Shown piece after piece: positions 8,220 through 15,213 of a stretch of DNA of 64,000 bases. The translations under genes and the position numbers were made by a program. The notes under the pieces were generated by a model that ran no database searches, was not told the origin of the DNA, and saw only the letters and a list, made by a program, of their open reading frames with translations. Each line of letters starts with the position of its first letter. Position 1 is the first letter of the stretch. The stretch covers positions 10,237,501 through 10,301,500 of the forward strand of contig NZ_CP127173.1 of the NCBI RefSeq assembly GCF_030264295.1. The letters run 5' to 3'. This stretch comes from Amycolatopsis nalaikhensis (lineage in GTDB: Bacteria; Actinomycetota; Actinomycetes; Mycobacteriales; Pseudonocardiaceae).

Positions 8220-9284
8220 ATGAGCGAAGAATCCGCCATGTTGGACGAGCAGGACCTCAAACTGGTCGACGCGCTCCAGGCGGCGCCGCGAGCGTCGTGG
8301 TCGACGCTCGGCAAGGCGCTCGGCCTGGGCGCGGTGACGGCCGCGCGGCGGTGGGACGCCCTCGTCGAACGCGGCGACGCCTGGCTGACCGCGTACGCGG
8401 GCGGAGAGCTGAGCGCGCAGCTGGCGCTGGCGTTCGTGGAGATCGACTGCGAGCCGGGTGCCGCGCTGGACGTCGCGGCGGTGCTGGCCGCGGACGTGCA
8501 CGTCGTGACGGTCGAGTACGTCGCGGGCTCGTTCGACCTGCTCGCGCACGTGGTCGCGCCGAACCTGCGGGCGCTCGGCGCGCACGTGCTCGGCCACGTG
8601 GCGACGGTGCCGGGTGTGGCCCGCGTGCGGACGGCGCTGTCCCCGCGGATGTTCACCGAGGGCAGCCGGTGGCGGGTCCGGGCGATTTCGCCCGGCCAGC
8701 GGGAAGCGCTGGCGACGCGGCCGGTGCGCAACCGGGCGGCGTTGCGCTTCGACGAAGCCGACCGCGCCCTGATCCTGGCGCTGGGTGCGGACGCGCGGGC
8801 GTCGGCGGCGGCGTTGGCGATCGAACTGGGCGTCGGCGCGACGACCGTGCGGCGGCGGCTGGACGCGTTGCTGGGCCGGGGCGCGATCCGGGTGCGGTGC
8901 GAGATCGCGCGGTCGCTGTCGCCGGCGCCGGTCACGGTGACGCTGTGGCTGCGGGTGCCGCCGGACAAGCTGGAGACGACGGCCCGGTCGCTGGCGATGC
9001 TGCCGGAGGTCCGGATGTGCGCGGCGCTGTCCGGGGCGGCGAACCTGATGCTGGTGGTGTGGCTGCCGGCCCAGCACGACACGGTGGCGCTGGAGGCGGT
9101 GCTGGCGGCGAAGCTGCCGTGGCTGGAGATCACCGGCCGGGCCGTGACGCTGCGGAGCGTGAAGCTGATGGGCCGGGTGCTCGACGCCGCGGGACGGGGT
9201 GTCGGGCGGGTGCCGCTGGACTTCTGGGCCGCGGTCCCCGCACCGGAGCACGGGGACCGCGGCGTGCGCCGGTCCGGGGGATGA
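8220..9284 (+). CDS. Lrp/AsnC-family regulator with two tandem modules
   Basis: The 354-residue protein starts at ATG 8220 after GAGGG. It contains two Lrp-like halves: residues about 5-150 (Leu-Asp-Glu-Gln-Asp-Leu-Lys-Leu-Val-Asp-Ala-Leu) and about 175-335 (Asp-Glu-Ala-Asp-Arg-Ala-Leu-Ile-Leu-Ala-Leu), each with a winged helix-turn-helix followed by a ligand-sensing RAM-like fold. Double-module members are common in actinomycetes. It is divergent from the M20/DUF3311/symporter/amidohydrolase operon and probably controls it in answer to an amino acid or amide. The first stem-loop of the 9269-9641 array overlaps its last codons. Confidence 0.88.
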   Translation: MSEESAMLDEQDLKLVDALQAAPRASWSTLGKALGLGAVTAARRWDALVERGDAWLTAYAGGELSAQLALAFVEIDCEPGAALDVAAVLAADVHVVTVEYVAGSFDLLAHVVAPNLRALGAHVLGHVATVPGVARVRTALSPRMFTEGSRWRVRAISPGQREALATRPVRNRAALRFDEADRALILALGADARASAAALAIELGVGATTVRRRLDALLGRGAIRVRCEIARSLSPAPVTVTLWLRVPPDKLETTARSLAMLPEVRMCAALSGAANLMLVVWLPAQHDTVALEAVLAAKLPWLEITGRAVTLRSVKLMGRVLDAAGRGVGRVPLDFWAAVPAPEHGDRGVRRSGG

Positions 9285-9641
9285 GGGGGGTGAGGTGGAG
9301 GGAAGCATCCCCCGGACCGGGGTCTTCGGGCGCGGTTCCCGGCGCCGGGTGCGTCGGCGGAGGAGTTCCGGCGCGGTGGACTCGGGGGGTGAGGTGGAGG
9401 AAAGCGTCCACCGGCCGGAACTCGCGGGCGGGAGCGACTCCCGCCGTCTCCTCCTTCGCTGATCCGGCTCGACCGGATCGGGTGGGTGAAGAATCCCGGT
9501 CCGGCGGGCGGGGGGTGAGGTGGAGGGAAGTGCCCACCGGACCGGGGTTCGGGGCGCGGGACGGGGTCCCGCGGTTCTTCGGGTGGTGCCACCGGCCCGG
9601 CGGCCTTGGGGGTGAGGTGGAGGGAAGGGCCGCCGGGCCGG
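9269..9641. repeat. array of four stem-loops with conserved 20-nt loop and co-varying stems
   Basis: The loop core GGGGGTGAGGTGGAGGGAAG occurs at 9286-9305, 9385-9404 (one base different), 9511-9530 and 9608-9627. Each copy is enclosed by an inverted repeat whose sequence differs from copy to copy but still pairs: 9269-9283 with 9306-9320 (15 of 15), 9363-9381 with 9406-9423 (18 pairs, one bulged G), 9492-9509 with 9532-9549 (16 pairs, one G-T wobble, one mismatch), and 9592-9605 with 9628-9641 (14 of 14). Thus structure and loop are kept while the stems vary. Two extra hairpins lie between copies 2 and 3 (9426-9444; 9461-9479). The array fills most of the 418-base gap between convergent genes (Lrp regulator and DUF1996). 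Function is unknown; termination, RNA stability or protein binding are all possible. Confidence 0.85.
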
Positions 9642-9702
9642 GGTTCGGGGGTGGATCAGCCGTCCATCTCGAACTGGTCCACTGTGGACTATGGACGGAC
9701 GG

Positions 9703-11097
9703 TCACTCCGCGCAGGTCTTCCCGGAGTTGATGCAGTTGACCAGCCGGCCCATGATCTGCCTGCTCATCACGTTCGCGAAGTCGTCGTGGTCGGACCGCG
9801 GGTTGTGCTTCTCCTGGGCGAAGGCGTCCACTTTGTACTGACCGTTCTGCTGGACGTCCTGCGGGATGTCGTAGACCAGCGTCACCTGCAGCTGGGGCAC
9901 GTTCTTGAAGCCCTGCGGGCACTTGCCCTGCCGGTCGGCGAACACGATGTGGGTGCGGTGGTTCTCGCTGTCGGTGTTCTTGCCGTCCCAGCAGTTCGGG
10001 AAGGCGTGGATGCGCTCCACCTTGCTGCCCTCGGGGCAGATCGGGTAGAGGTCGGTCAGCCGATCCTCGAACCCGGTGCAGGTCCAACTGGCCCGCGCGT
10101 TGGCCGGGCCGTTGGTGCTCTGCTTGGCGTCACCGTAGAGCACGCGCAGGCCGAGCGGCATCGCGGTGACCTGCTGGGCCCCGCCGGAGACGAACTTCAG
10201 CTCCGCGGACTCCGGCTCGACGATCTCGCCGTCGTTGTCGCCGACTTCTTCGTTCTCGCCCTGCGGACCGCCGAGCTCTTCCTGCTGCTGGCCCTGGTTC
10301 TGGTTCTGCTGGTTGTTGTTCTGGTTGTTCTGGTTGTTCTGGTTCTGCTGCTGGTCGCGCTGACGGCGCTGGCGGTCCTGCTGCCCGTCGCGGTTGGCGT
10401 CCTGGCCGTCCTGCTGCTGGGCGTTCCGGTCGTCCTGCTGCTGCGCGTTCTGGTCGCCGTTGCGCCCGGCGCTCGTGCGGCCACCGCCGCGGCCGTCGCG
10501 CTCGCGCTGGTCCTGCTCCTGCGCGGCCTGGGCGTCCTGCCCGCTCTGGTCCTGCTGGACGTCACCGGTCTTGCCCTGCTGTTGCTGCTGGGCCTGCTGG
10601 TTTTCGTTCTCGTTGGCCGCGTCGTCTTCGCGGTCGATCCGGATGACGGGCCAGAAGTACGCCGACTGGTCACCGTTCTTGCAGGTGGTGTCGCCGGCCA
10701 GGAGGCTCTTCAGGTTCGAGTCGGCGTCGGTGGTCACGTTGCCGACGTAGTCGTGCAGGTGCTGGGCGCCGTTCTTGATCCCGGGCTGGGCGATGAAGTT
10801 GTCCGGGTTGTGGTGCGCGCCGTCGGCGTTCGTTCCACAGTCGACGGTGAAGGATCCTCGCGCGCCCTTCTTCTTCAAGGCCGCGTTGACGTTGTTGCCG
10901 GCGGGAACCTTGTTGATGTCGATGAAGAACGACGGGTCCGCGGGGTCCGCGCTGGCCTCGCCCGTGCGGCCCGTGCTGACCGCGACGGCGAGCGCGCCGA
11001 CGGCGATCGCCAGGCCGATCGCGCCCATCGCGATCTTGGTACGGCGGGCGACGCGATGCTTGCCCGTCACGGGGGACCGAGAATGGTTCCGGGCCAT
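9703..11097 (-). CDS. secreted DUF1996 protein with long Q/N-rich insertion
   Basis: The 464-residue protein starts at ATG 11097, eight bases after GAGGTGAA. A basic N-terminus and a hydrophobic segment (about 20-42) form a signal peptide or anchor. The DUF1996 domain follows in two pieces: about 55-165 (with Phe-Ile-Asp-Ile-Asn-Lys-Val and His-Leu-His-Asp-Tyr-Val-Gly) and about 300-464 (with Arg-Ile-His-Ala-Phe-Pro-Asn-Cys-Trp-Asp-Gly and His-Arg-Thr-His-Ile-Val). Between them lies an insert of about 130 residues made almost wholly of Gln, Asn, Asp, Arg and Gly. The domain is extracellular and of unknown activity. A nearby ECF sigma/anti-sigma pair is upstream on the same strand, separated by a terminator-like palindrome. 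Confidence 0.85.
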   Translation of the reverse strand: MARNHSRSPVTGKHRVARRTKIAMGAIGLAIAVGALAVAVSTGRTGEASADPADPSFFIDINKVPAGNNVNAALKKKGARGSFTVDCGTNADGAHHNPDNFIAQPGIKNGAQHLHDYVGNVTTDADSNLKSLLAGDTTCKNGDQSAYFWPVIRIDREDDAANENENQQAQQQQQGKTGDVQQDQSGQDAQAAQEQDQRERDGRGGGRTSAGRNGDQNAQQQDDRNAQQQDGQDANRDGQQDRQRRQRDQQQNQNNQNNQNNNQQNQNQGQQQEELGGPQGENEEVGDNDGEIVEPESAELKFVSGGAQQVTAMPLGLRVLYGDAKQSTNGPANARASWTCTGFEDRLTDLYPICPEGSKVERIHAFPNCWDGKNTDSENHRTHIVFADRQGKCPQGFKNVPQLQVTLVYDIPQDVQQNGQYKVDAFAQEKHNPRSDHDDFANVMSRQIMGRLVNCINSGKTCAE

Positions 11098-11194
11098 AGA
11101 CTAGTTCACCTCGTTCGTTTTTCCGGGCACGCCGAACTGCGCGGCGGCCCGGGCAAGAACTGCCGATAATTGAGGTCGAGATCGCTCGGAACCC

Positions 11195-11257
11195 GGGGGA
11201 TGCGTTCGGTTCCGGCTGTCGGGATGCATCGGGGGATGCATTGGGGGATACGGATGC
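11195..11257. repeat. cluster of GGGGGATGC-like direct repeats upstream of DUF1996 gene
   Basis: GGGGGATGC occurs at 11195-11203 and 11231-11239, with shorter or altered forms at 11221-11227 (GGGATGC), 11243-11250 (GGGGGATA) and 11251-11257 (CGGATGC). The cluster sits 98-160 bases upstream of the DUF1996 start codon (minus strand). It could be a regulator-binding array; no family is recognised. Confidence 0.4.
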
Positions 11258-11285
11258 CGTCCGCGCGAGGTTCAAAAGCGACCGG

Positions 11286-11307
11286 CTCGTTATCTGTTCG
11301 TTATCTG
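11286..11307. promoter_or_regulatory. two abutting 11-nt direct repeats upstream of DUF1996 gene
   Basis: CTCGTTATCTG (11286-11296) is followed directly by TTCGTTATCTG (11297-11307), so ten of eleven bases repeat with a period of one DNA turn. Head-to-tail 11-base repeats are the usual binding pattern of OmpR/PhoB-type response regulators. This is the only basis for calling it an operator. It lies about 190 bases upstream of the DUF1996 start. Confidence 0.4.
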
Positions 11308-11347
11308 CCGAGGCGCAACCCGGCACCATTCACGCAGGCAGGCGGGC

Positions 11348-11392
11348 TGAAGGGCCCTTTCCTCGCATCACATGCGAGGAAAGGGCCCTTCA
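11348..11392 (-). terminator. palindromic terminator after anti-sigma gene (repeat family B)
   Basis: A perfect inverted repeat of 21-base arms (11348-11368 and 11372-11392) with a three-base loop lies just past the anti-sigma stop codon. Its arms include AAGGG and TTTCCTCGCAT. A relative of this palindrome lies at 38884-38930 after another gene, so this is a dispersed repeat used at gene ends. A partial further unit lies at 11393-11420. Confidence 0.65.
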
Positions 11393-11419
11393 CCGCATCA
11401 GATGAGGTGAACGTCCCCT

Positions 11420-12208
11420 TCAGCGCTGCACGACGACGAGCACCGTGCCGTCGTCGCCGCGGACCTCGAACCGGCCGATCTGGTCCATGGCCAGCGAGAT
11501 GGAACCCTGCAGCCGCAACGGTTCGGGCGAACCGGGGATGCCGAACCCCTTGGGCGGCACCGACCAGCCGGAGACGACGCGATCGTCGCCCGCCGTCGAG
11601 ACGGCGACCAGCTGGCACTTCATCGGCCCGACGATGCCGCGCAGCTCGAGCTCGACGCGGCTGCCCCACTCCACCGGCGACACCGTCACGAGCGCGCTGA
11701 CGGCGGACCCGCCGCTGCCGCGGCCGTAGGTCTGCCCGCCACCGGGCTGGCCCGGCGACTCGGGCGACGGCGGCGGCGTGGACGTCGCGAGCACGCTCGG
11801 CGACGCCTTGCCGCTCGGCGCGGCCAGCGACGCGGGCGGGACGGCGTCGGCCGGGCGGACCGCGAGGGTCACCAGCGGGCCCGCGATCACCGCGGCGGCG
11901 GCCGCGGCCCCGGCGAGGATGCCGATCCGCTTGCGGCGGCGGCGCTTGACGGCGGCCTCTTCCATCAGGCCGCGCAGCACGCGCGGCCCCGGCGCGAGGG
12001 TGCGCGGGCTCGGCGCGGGCAGCGGCGGTTCCGGCCAGCTGCGCTTGACCAGGTCGAGGACGTCCGGGAGCTGGTAAGGCTCGATCAGGTCGAGCTGGCA
12101 GTGCGGGCAGTTCATCAGGTGGGCTTCGAACTGGGTGCTCTCGGCCTCGCTGAGGACGCCGAGCACGTACGCGGCGACATCGGTGTGCGCGGACCCGGCC
12201 ACCCTCAC
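11420..12208 (-). CDS. anti-sigma factor with zinc-finger domain and one membrane helix
   Basis: The 262-residue protein starts at GTG 12208, one base after the sigma-factor stop. It has the zf-HC2 anti-sigma motif His30-x3-Cys34-x2-Cys37 after a helix with Ala-Tyr-Val-Leu-Gly-Val-Leu. A basic run (Lys-Arg-Arg-Arg-Arg-Lys-Arg) precedes a membrane helix at about 93-115. The outside part has a Pro/Ser-rich stalk and a beta-rich C-terminal domain of about 90 residues. Such proteins hold their ECF sigma factor inactive at the membrane until a signal outside, often redox, frees it. The paired sigma gene is frameshifted in this sequence, so regulation may be lost or the break may be a sequence error. 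Confidence 0.88.
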   Translation of the reverse strand: MRVAGSAHTDVAAYVLGVLSEAESTQFEAHLMNCPHCQLDLIEPYQLPDVLDLVKRSWPEPPLPAPSPRTLAPGPRVLRGLMEEAAVKRRRRKRIGILAGAAAAAAVIAGPLVTLAVRPADAVPPASLAAPSGKASPSVLATSTPPPSPESPGQPGGGQTYGRGSGGSAVSALVTVSPVEWGSRVELELRGIVGPMKCQLVAVSTAGDDRVVSGWSVPPKGFGIPGSPEPLRLQGSISLAMDQIGRFEVRGDDGTVLVVVQR

Positions 12209-12209
12209 T

Positions 12210-12780
12210 TCACCCCCGCTCGCGCAGGGCCCGGCGCAGCGCGCGGACGGCGTGGTGGATGCGGGACTTGATGGTGCCGGGAGGCACGCCGAGGGTCGCC
12301 GCGACCTCGTTGACCGTGCGGTCGCGCAGGTAGGTCTGCTGGATGGCCTCGCGCTGCTCGGGCGAAAGGCCCTGCAGCGCCTCGTAGACGATCATCGCGG
12401 CGAGCGTGCGGTCCGACTCGTCGGACACCGCGATCGCGTCGGATTCGATCTCTTCGAGCTTCCTGGGGACGGACGCTGCGGCTGCGCCAGCCGTCGATGA
12501 CGATCCGCCGGGCCACCGTGAACAGCCAGGCGCGCAGCATCTCCGGCTGGCGGTCGAGCTTGTCGGCGTTCCGCCACGCCTTGATCAGGGTCTCCTGCAC
12601 GACGTCCTCGGCCCACTGCCGGTCGTGGCCGGTCAGCCGCAGCGCGAACGCCATCAGGGACCCGCCGAACTCCTGGTACAGCGCCTTCGCCAAGTCGTCG
12701 GAGGCGTCGTCGGACCCGACGACGACTTCCGGGTCTTGAACGGGTCTCAGCGCTCGAGTGTGCCGTCCCACGCGGGACAT
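12210..12780 (-). pseudogene. ECF sigma-70 factor, frameshifted between regions 2 and 4
   Basis: From ATG 12780 the frame encodes sigma region 2 (Leu-Thr-Gly-His-Asp-Arg-Gln-Trp-Ala-Glu-Asp-Val-Val-Gln-Glu-Thr; Ala-Trp-Leu-Phe-Thr-Val-Ala-Arg-Arg). After Val-Arg-Pro-Gln-Glu (about 12462) the frame turns into an Arg-rich shadow. Sigma region 4 (Leu-Ser-Pro-Glu-Gln-Arg-Glu-Ala-Ile, then Thr-Ile-Lys-Ser-Arg-Ile-His) continues in another frame to the stop at 12210. Removing one G from GGAAGCTCG near 12459 would join them as Gln-Glu-Leu-Glu-Glu-Ile-Glu. Corrected length would be about 190 residues, normal for an ECF factor. One base separates it from its anti-sigma gene. A real null mutation and a sequencing indel are both possible. 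Confidence 0.75.
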
Positions 12781-12816
12781 CCTGGTGCTCCGGACGGGCT
12801 ACGTCCAGTACCAATC

Positions 12817-12845
12817 GGACCCGAAACTTTTTTGAACCGTTTCCG
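12817..12845 (-). promoter_or_regulatory. possible ECF-type promoter of the sigma/anti-sigma operon
   Basis: On the minus strand GGAAAC (12845-12840) is followed after 17 bases by GGTCCG (12822-12817), an arrangement similar to ECF promoters (GGAAC-like -35 element). GAAAC also occurs on the plus strand (12824-12828), giving a small inverted repeat that could serve the divergent lipoprotein operon. This is a weak pattern match only. Confidence 0.25.
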
Positions 12846-12999
12846 GACCGTGTCCGTATCCCCTACCGAAGACCCCGACAAGGCGTTGTCCCCCGCAACG
12901 CTCCGCATCCACTCCGGACCGAATGTCCACTGTGGATCCTTCGCGCGCTTTTCCGCCTCACCCCAGGCTACTGCGCGTAGTCATGCCCACGGAGGAGCA

Positions 13000-13602
13000 G
13001 TGATCCGCATTCCCCGACCGGTGGTCCCCGCCGCCGTGTGCCTCACCGCACTCGCCCTGCTCACCGCGTGTTCCGCCGGCGCGTCCACGACCGGCGGCGG
13101 GTACGCCGCCGGCGGCGCCGCCATGCAGATGCCCATGCAGGGCCAGCAAGCCGTTCAGCAACCGTGGCCCATGCCCGTCCCGATGACCGCCAACTCGACC
13201 GACCCGGCGAAGAGCCAGCTGCGCGCCGCGCGGCCGTTCGACCTGGGGCCGATGCTCGTCGACGGTACGGGGTACACGGTGTACCGCTACGACAAGGATT
13301 CCCCGAACCCGTCGCGCTCCGCCTGCGTCGGCGCCTGCACCGACAAGTGGATCCCGGTGCGCGCCGCCGGCCAGCCGTCGCTGATCGGAGTCGACCCGTC
13401 CCTGGTCGGCACGCTGACCCGCGACGACGGCACCGACCAGCTCACCCTGGCCGGCTGGCCGCTCTACCACTACCTGCCCGACGAGATGCCCGGCGAGACG
13501 CTGGGCCAGGGCATGAACGACGCGTGGTACCCGATCACGCCGGACGGCCAGAAGATCGAGGCCACCCAGGACACGTGGAGGGCCAATGCTTTCCGCATCT
13601 GA
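13000..13602 (+). CDS. lipoprotein with secreted-repeat (COG4315-type) domains
   Basis: The start is GTG 13000 with GGAGGAG at 12991; a longer upstream frame is a shadow of the sigma gene. A signal peptide ends in the lipobox Leu-Thr-Ala-Cys24, so it should be anchored to the outer face of the membrane. A Met/Gln-rich segment (about 40-70) follows. Two copies of the lipoprotein repeat motif are seen: Tyr-Thr-Val-Tyr-Arg-Tyr-Asp-Lys-Asp with Cys-Val-Gly-Ala-Cys-Thr-Asp-Lys-Trp, and Trp-Pro-Leu-Tyr-His-Tyr near the C-terminus with Trp-Tyr-Pro-Ile. Function of this family is unknown. It heads a tight operon with DUF4142, a cytochrome b, a ferredoxin and a reductase, so an electron-transfer role is inferred. 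Confidence 0.8.
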   Translation: MIRIPRPVVPAAVCLTALALLTACSAGASTTGGGYAAGGAAMQMPMQGQQAVQQPWPMPVPMTANSTDPAKSQLRAARPFDLGPMLVDGTGYTVYRYDKDSPNPSRSACVGACTDKWIPVRAAGQPSLIGVDPSLVGTLTRDDGTDQLTLAGWPLYHYLPDEMPGETLGQGMNDAWYPITPDGQKIEATQDTWRANAFRI

Positions 13603-14371
13603 GCTGGACACGCTGCCGGTGCCGCGGGAGCGGTTCCGGACGGCGGCCCGGATCCTGGTCGTGCTGGCCGCGGTCGCGGCCCTGCTCGCCCCCGGCGCCG
13701 AGTCGACGGCCCAGCAGCAGAGCACCGCCGTCCCGGCCACCGACGCGGTGCTGCTGGTCAAGGTCCGCCAGGCCGGGCTCTGGGAGATGCCGGCGGGCAT
13801 GATGGCCATCCAGAAGGGCTCGAGCCAGGTCGTCAAGGACGTCGGCTTCGCGCTGATGGTCGACCACGGCCGCCTCGACGTCTTCACCCGCCAGCTGGCC
13901 CAGACCATGGGCGTCGCGCTGCCCGCCGTCCCGTCGGACGAGCAGCAGGGCTGGCTGCGGGAGATGCAGGCCGCGAGCGGGCCGACCTTCGACTCGGTCT
14001 TCGCCAACCGCCTGCGCGCCGCGCACGGCGCGATCCTGTCGATCCTCGCGCAGGTCCGGGCCGGCACCCGCGACGAGCGGGTCCGGGCGTTCGCGACGAC
14101 CGGCAACCAGGCGGTGATGCGCCACATCACGCTGCTGGAGAGCACCGGCATGGTCGACTACACCGGCCTGCCCGAGGCCAACGTCTCCACCACCGCCGCG
14201 CCCGCCGGGGCGCAGCTCGGCCTCGACACGTCCCAGATCGCCGTGGTGGCGGCGTTGTTCCTCCTGGTCGGCGGCGGCCTCTTCTACGTGCTGCGCCAGA
14301 TCAAGAGCAACCGCGGCCGCGCCCGGGCAGTTCGGCCGGCCGCCGTGAGAACCGGGGGTAGCCGTGGTTGA
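13586..14371 (+). CDS. DUF4142 exported protein with C-terminal membrane anchor
   Basis: The gene overlaps the lipoprotein gene by 17 bases and has GGAGGG just upstream of ATG 13586. The 261-residue product has an N-terminal hydrophobic segment (about 22-42), then a helical DUF4142 domain (about 50-190, with Asp-His-Gly-Arg-Leu and His-Gly-Ala-Ile-Leu) and a second membrane helix (about 217-240) followed by a basic tail. DUF4142 is a ferritin-like four-helix fold in an extracytoplasmic setting, but its histidines here do not form a clear metal site. Role unknown; context is a membrane redox operon. Confidence 0.8.
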   Translation: MLSASELDTLPVPRERFRTAARILVVLAAVAALLAPGAESTAQQQSTAVPATDAVLLVKVRQAGLWEMPAGMMAIQKGSSQVVKDVGFALMVDHGRLDVFTRQLAQTMGVALPAVPSDEQQGWLREMQAASGPTFDSVFANRLRAAHGAILSILAQVRAGTRDERVRAFATTGNQAVMRHITLLESTGMVDYTGLPEANVSTTAAPAGAQLGLDTSQIAVVAALFLLVGGGLFYVLRQIKSNRGRARAVRPAAVRTGGSRG

Positions 14372-14981
14372 GACCTGGCACGACGCCACGATCCTGATCA
14401 CCCAGCAGTTCCAGCCGAAGACCGACCCGGCGGCCCGCGGCCTCGCGGCCTTCGCCGCCCGCGCGTCCTACGCGGCGATGATGCTCACGCTCACCTGGGG
14501 CGTGCTCACCGCCACCGGCTGGGTGCGCTCGGTCACCGGCCGCAAGGCGCTGCGCAGCACGCACATGGTGCTGGCGACCGGGACGCTGATCTTCGGCGGC
14601 ATCCACGCGCTGGGCTTCTTCTACCTGACGATCCAGCCTTACAGCCTGCAGTACCTGTTCCTGCCGTTCCTGTCGGGCCAGGAGACCCGGCACAGCATGG
14701 GCATCGTCGGCTTCGAGGTCATGCTGGCCATCGCGCTCACCGCGGGCCTGCAGCGGTTCACCTCCTACCGCCGCTGGCTGTGGCTGCACCGCTGCGCGTA
14801 CCCGGCGGTGGCGCTGACCGCGCTGCACGCCTGGTTCGGCGCGATCGCCAACGGCCACCTCGCGACCGTGTGGCTGGGCGGCATCACGCTGCTCATCCCG
14901 GCCGTGACGGTGTCGCTGCTGCGGTTCCTGCCGGCCCACACCCTCGAACGCATCGGACTCGTGGAAGAGCAGGTGGCCTGA
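14364..14981 (+). CDS. cytochrome b / ferric-reductase-like membrane protein
   Basis: The start GTG 14364 overlaps the DUF4142 gene end. The 205-residue protein has five or six hydrophobic helices with histidines placed for heme: Ser-Thr-His-Met and Gly-Gly-Ile-His-Ala-Leu in one pair of helices, and Leu-His-Arg and Leu-His-Ala-Trp-Phe later. This resembles the ferric-reductase-like transmembrane domain that passes electrons across the membrane through two b hemes. With the ferredoxin and flavin reductase encoded next, it could accept electrons from NAD(P)H on the inside and deliver them outside. That flow is an inference. Confidence 0.8.
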   Translation: MVETWHDATILITQQFQPKTDPAARGLAAFAARASYAAMMLTLTWGVLTATGWVRSVTGRKALRSTHMVLATGTLIFGGIHALGFFYLTIQPYSLQYLFLPFLSGQETRHSMGIVGFEVMLAIALTAGLQRFTSYRRWLWLHRCAYPAVALTALHAWFGAIANGHLATVWLGGITLLIPAVTVSLLRFLPAHTLERIGLVEEQVA

Positions 14982-14982
14982 G

Positions 14983-15213
14983 ATGGCTCTCCGTTTGCCC
15001 GGTGGCGGGCCCCGGATCAGCGTCGACAACGACCGGTGCGAGCTCTACGGCATCTGCGCCATGGAGGCGCCGGACGTGTTCGACCTCGGCCAGGACGGCC
15101 GCCTGCGCTTCCGCAAGCGGCTGCTGGACGAAGACACCATGGAACAGGCGAAGATGGCCGCCCGCTGCTGCCCGATGCAGGCGGTCGTGATGAGAGGGGA
15201 CCTCGATGGCTGA
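14983..15213 (+). CDS. ferredoxin (3Fe-4S type)
   Basis: A 76-residue ferredoxin beginning one base after the cytochrome b stop. The pattern Cys-x5-Cys (Cys-Glu-Leu-Tyr-Gly-Ile-Cys-Ala-Met-Glu-Ala-Pro) and a later Cys-Pro (Arg-Cys-Cys-Pro-Met-Gln-Ala) is that of small single-cluster actinobacterial ferredoxins that usually serve P450s. Here it is coupled with its reductase gene (8-base overlap) and a membrane cytochrome, with no P450 in the operon. It probably carries one electron from the reductase to the membrane protein. Confidence 0.9.
   Translation: MALRLPGGGPRISVDNDRCELYGICAMEAPDVFDLGQDGRLRFRKRLLDEDTMEQAKMAARCCPMQAVVMRGDLDG

Noticed and set aside
9269..9641. CRISPR-like array
   Set aside because: Repeats recur at irregular distances (97-126 bases) with hairpin flanks instead of uniform spacers, and no cas genes are near.
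10166..10750. Leucine-rich plus-strand frames looking like membrane proteins
   Set aside because: They arise as the complement of the Gln-codon (CAG) runs in the DUF1996 insert, which read as CTG Leu on the other strand.
12406..12999. Upstream extension of the lipoprotein frame
   Set aside because: The extension is antisense to the sigma gene; GTG 13000 has a strong ribosome site and a proper signal peptide with lipobox.
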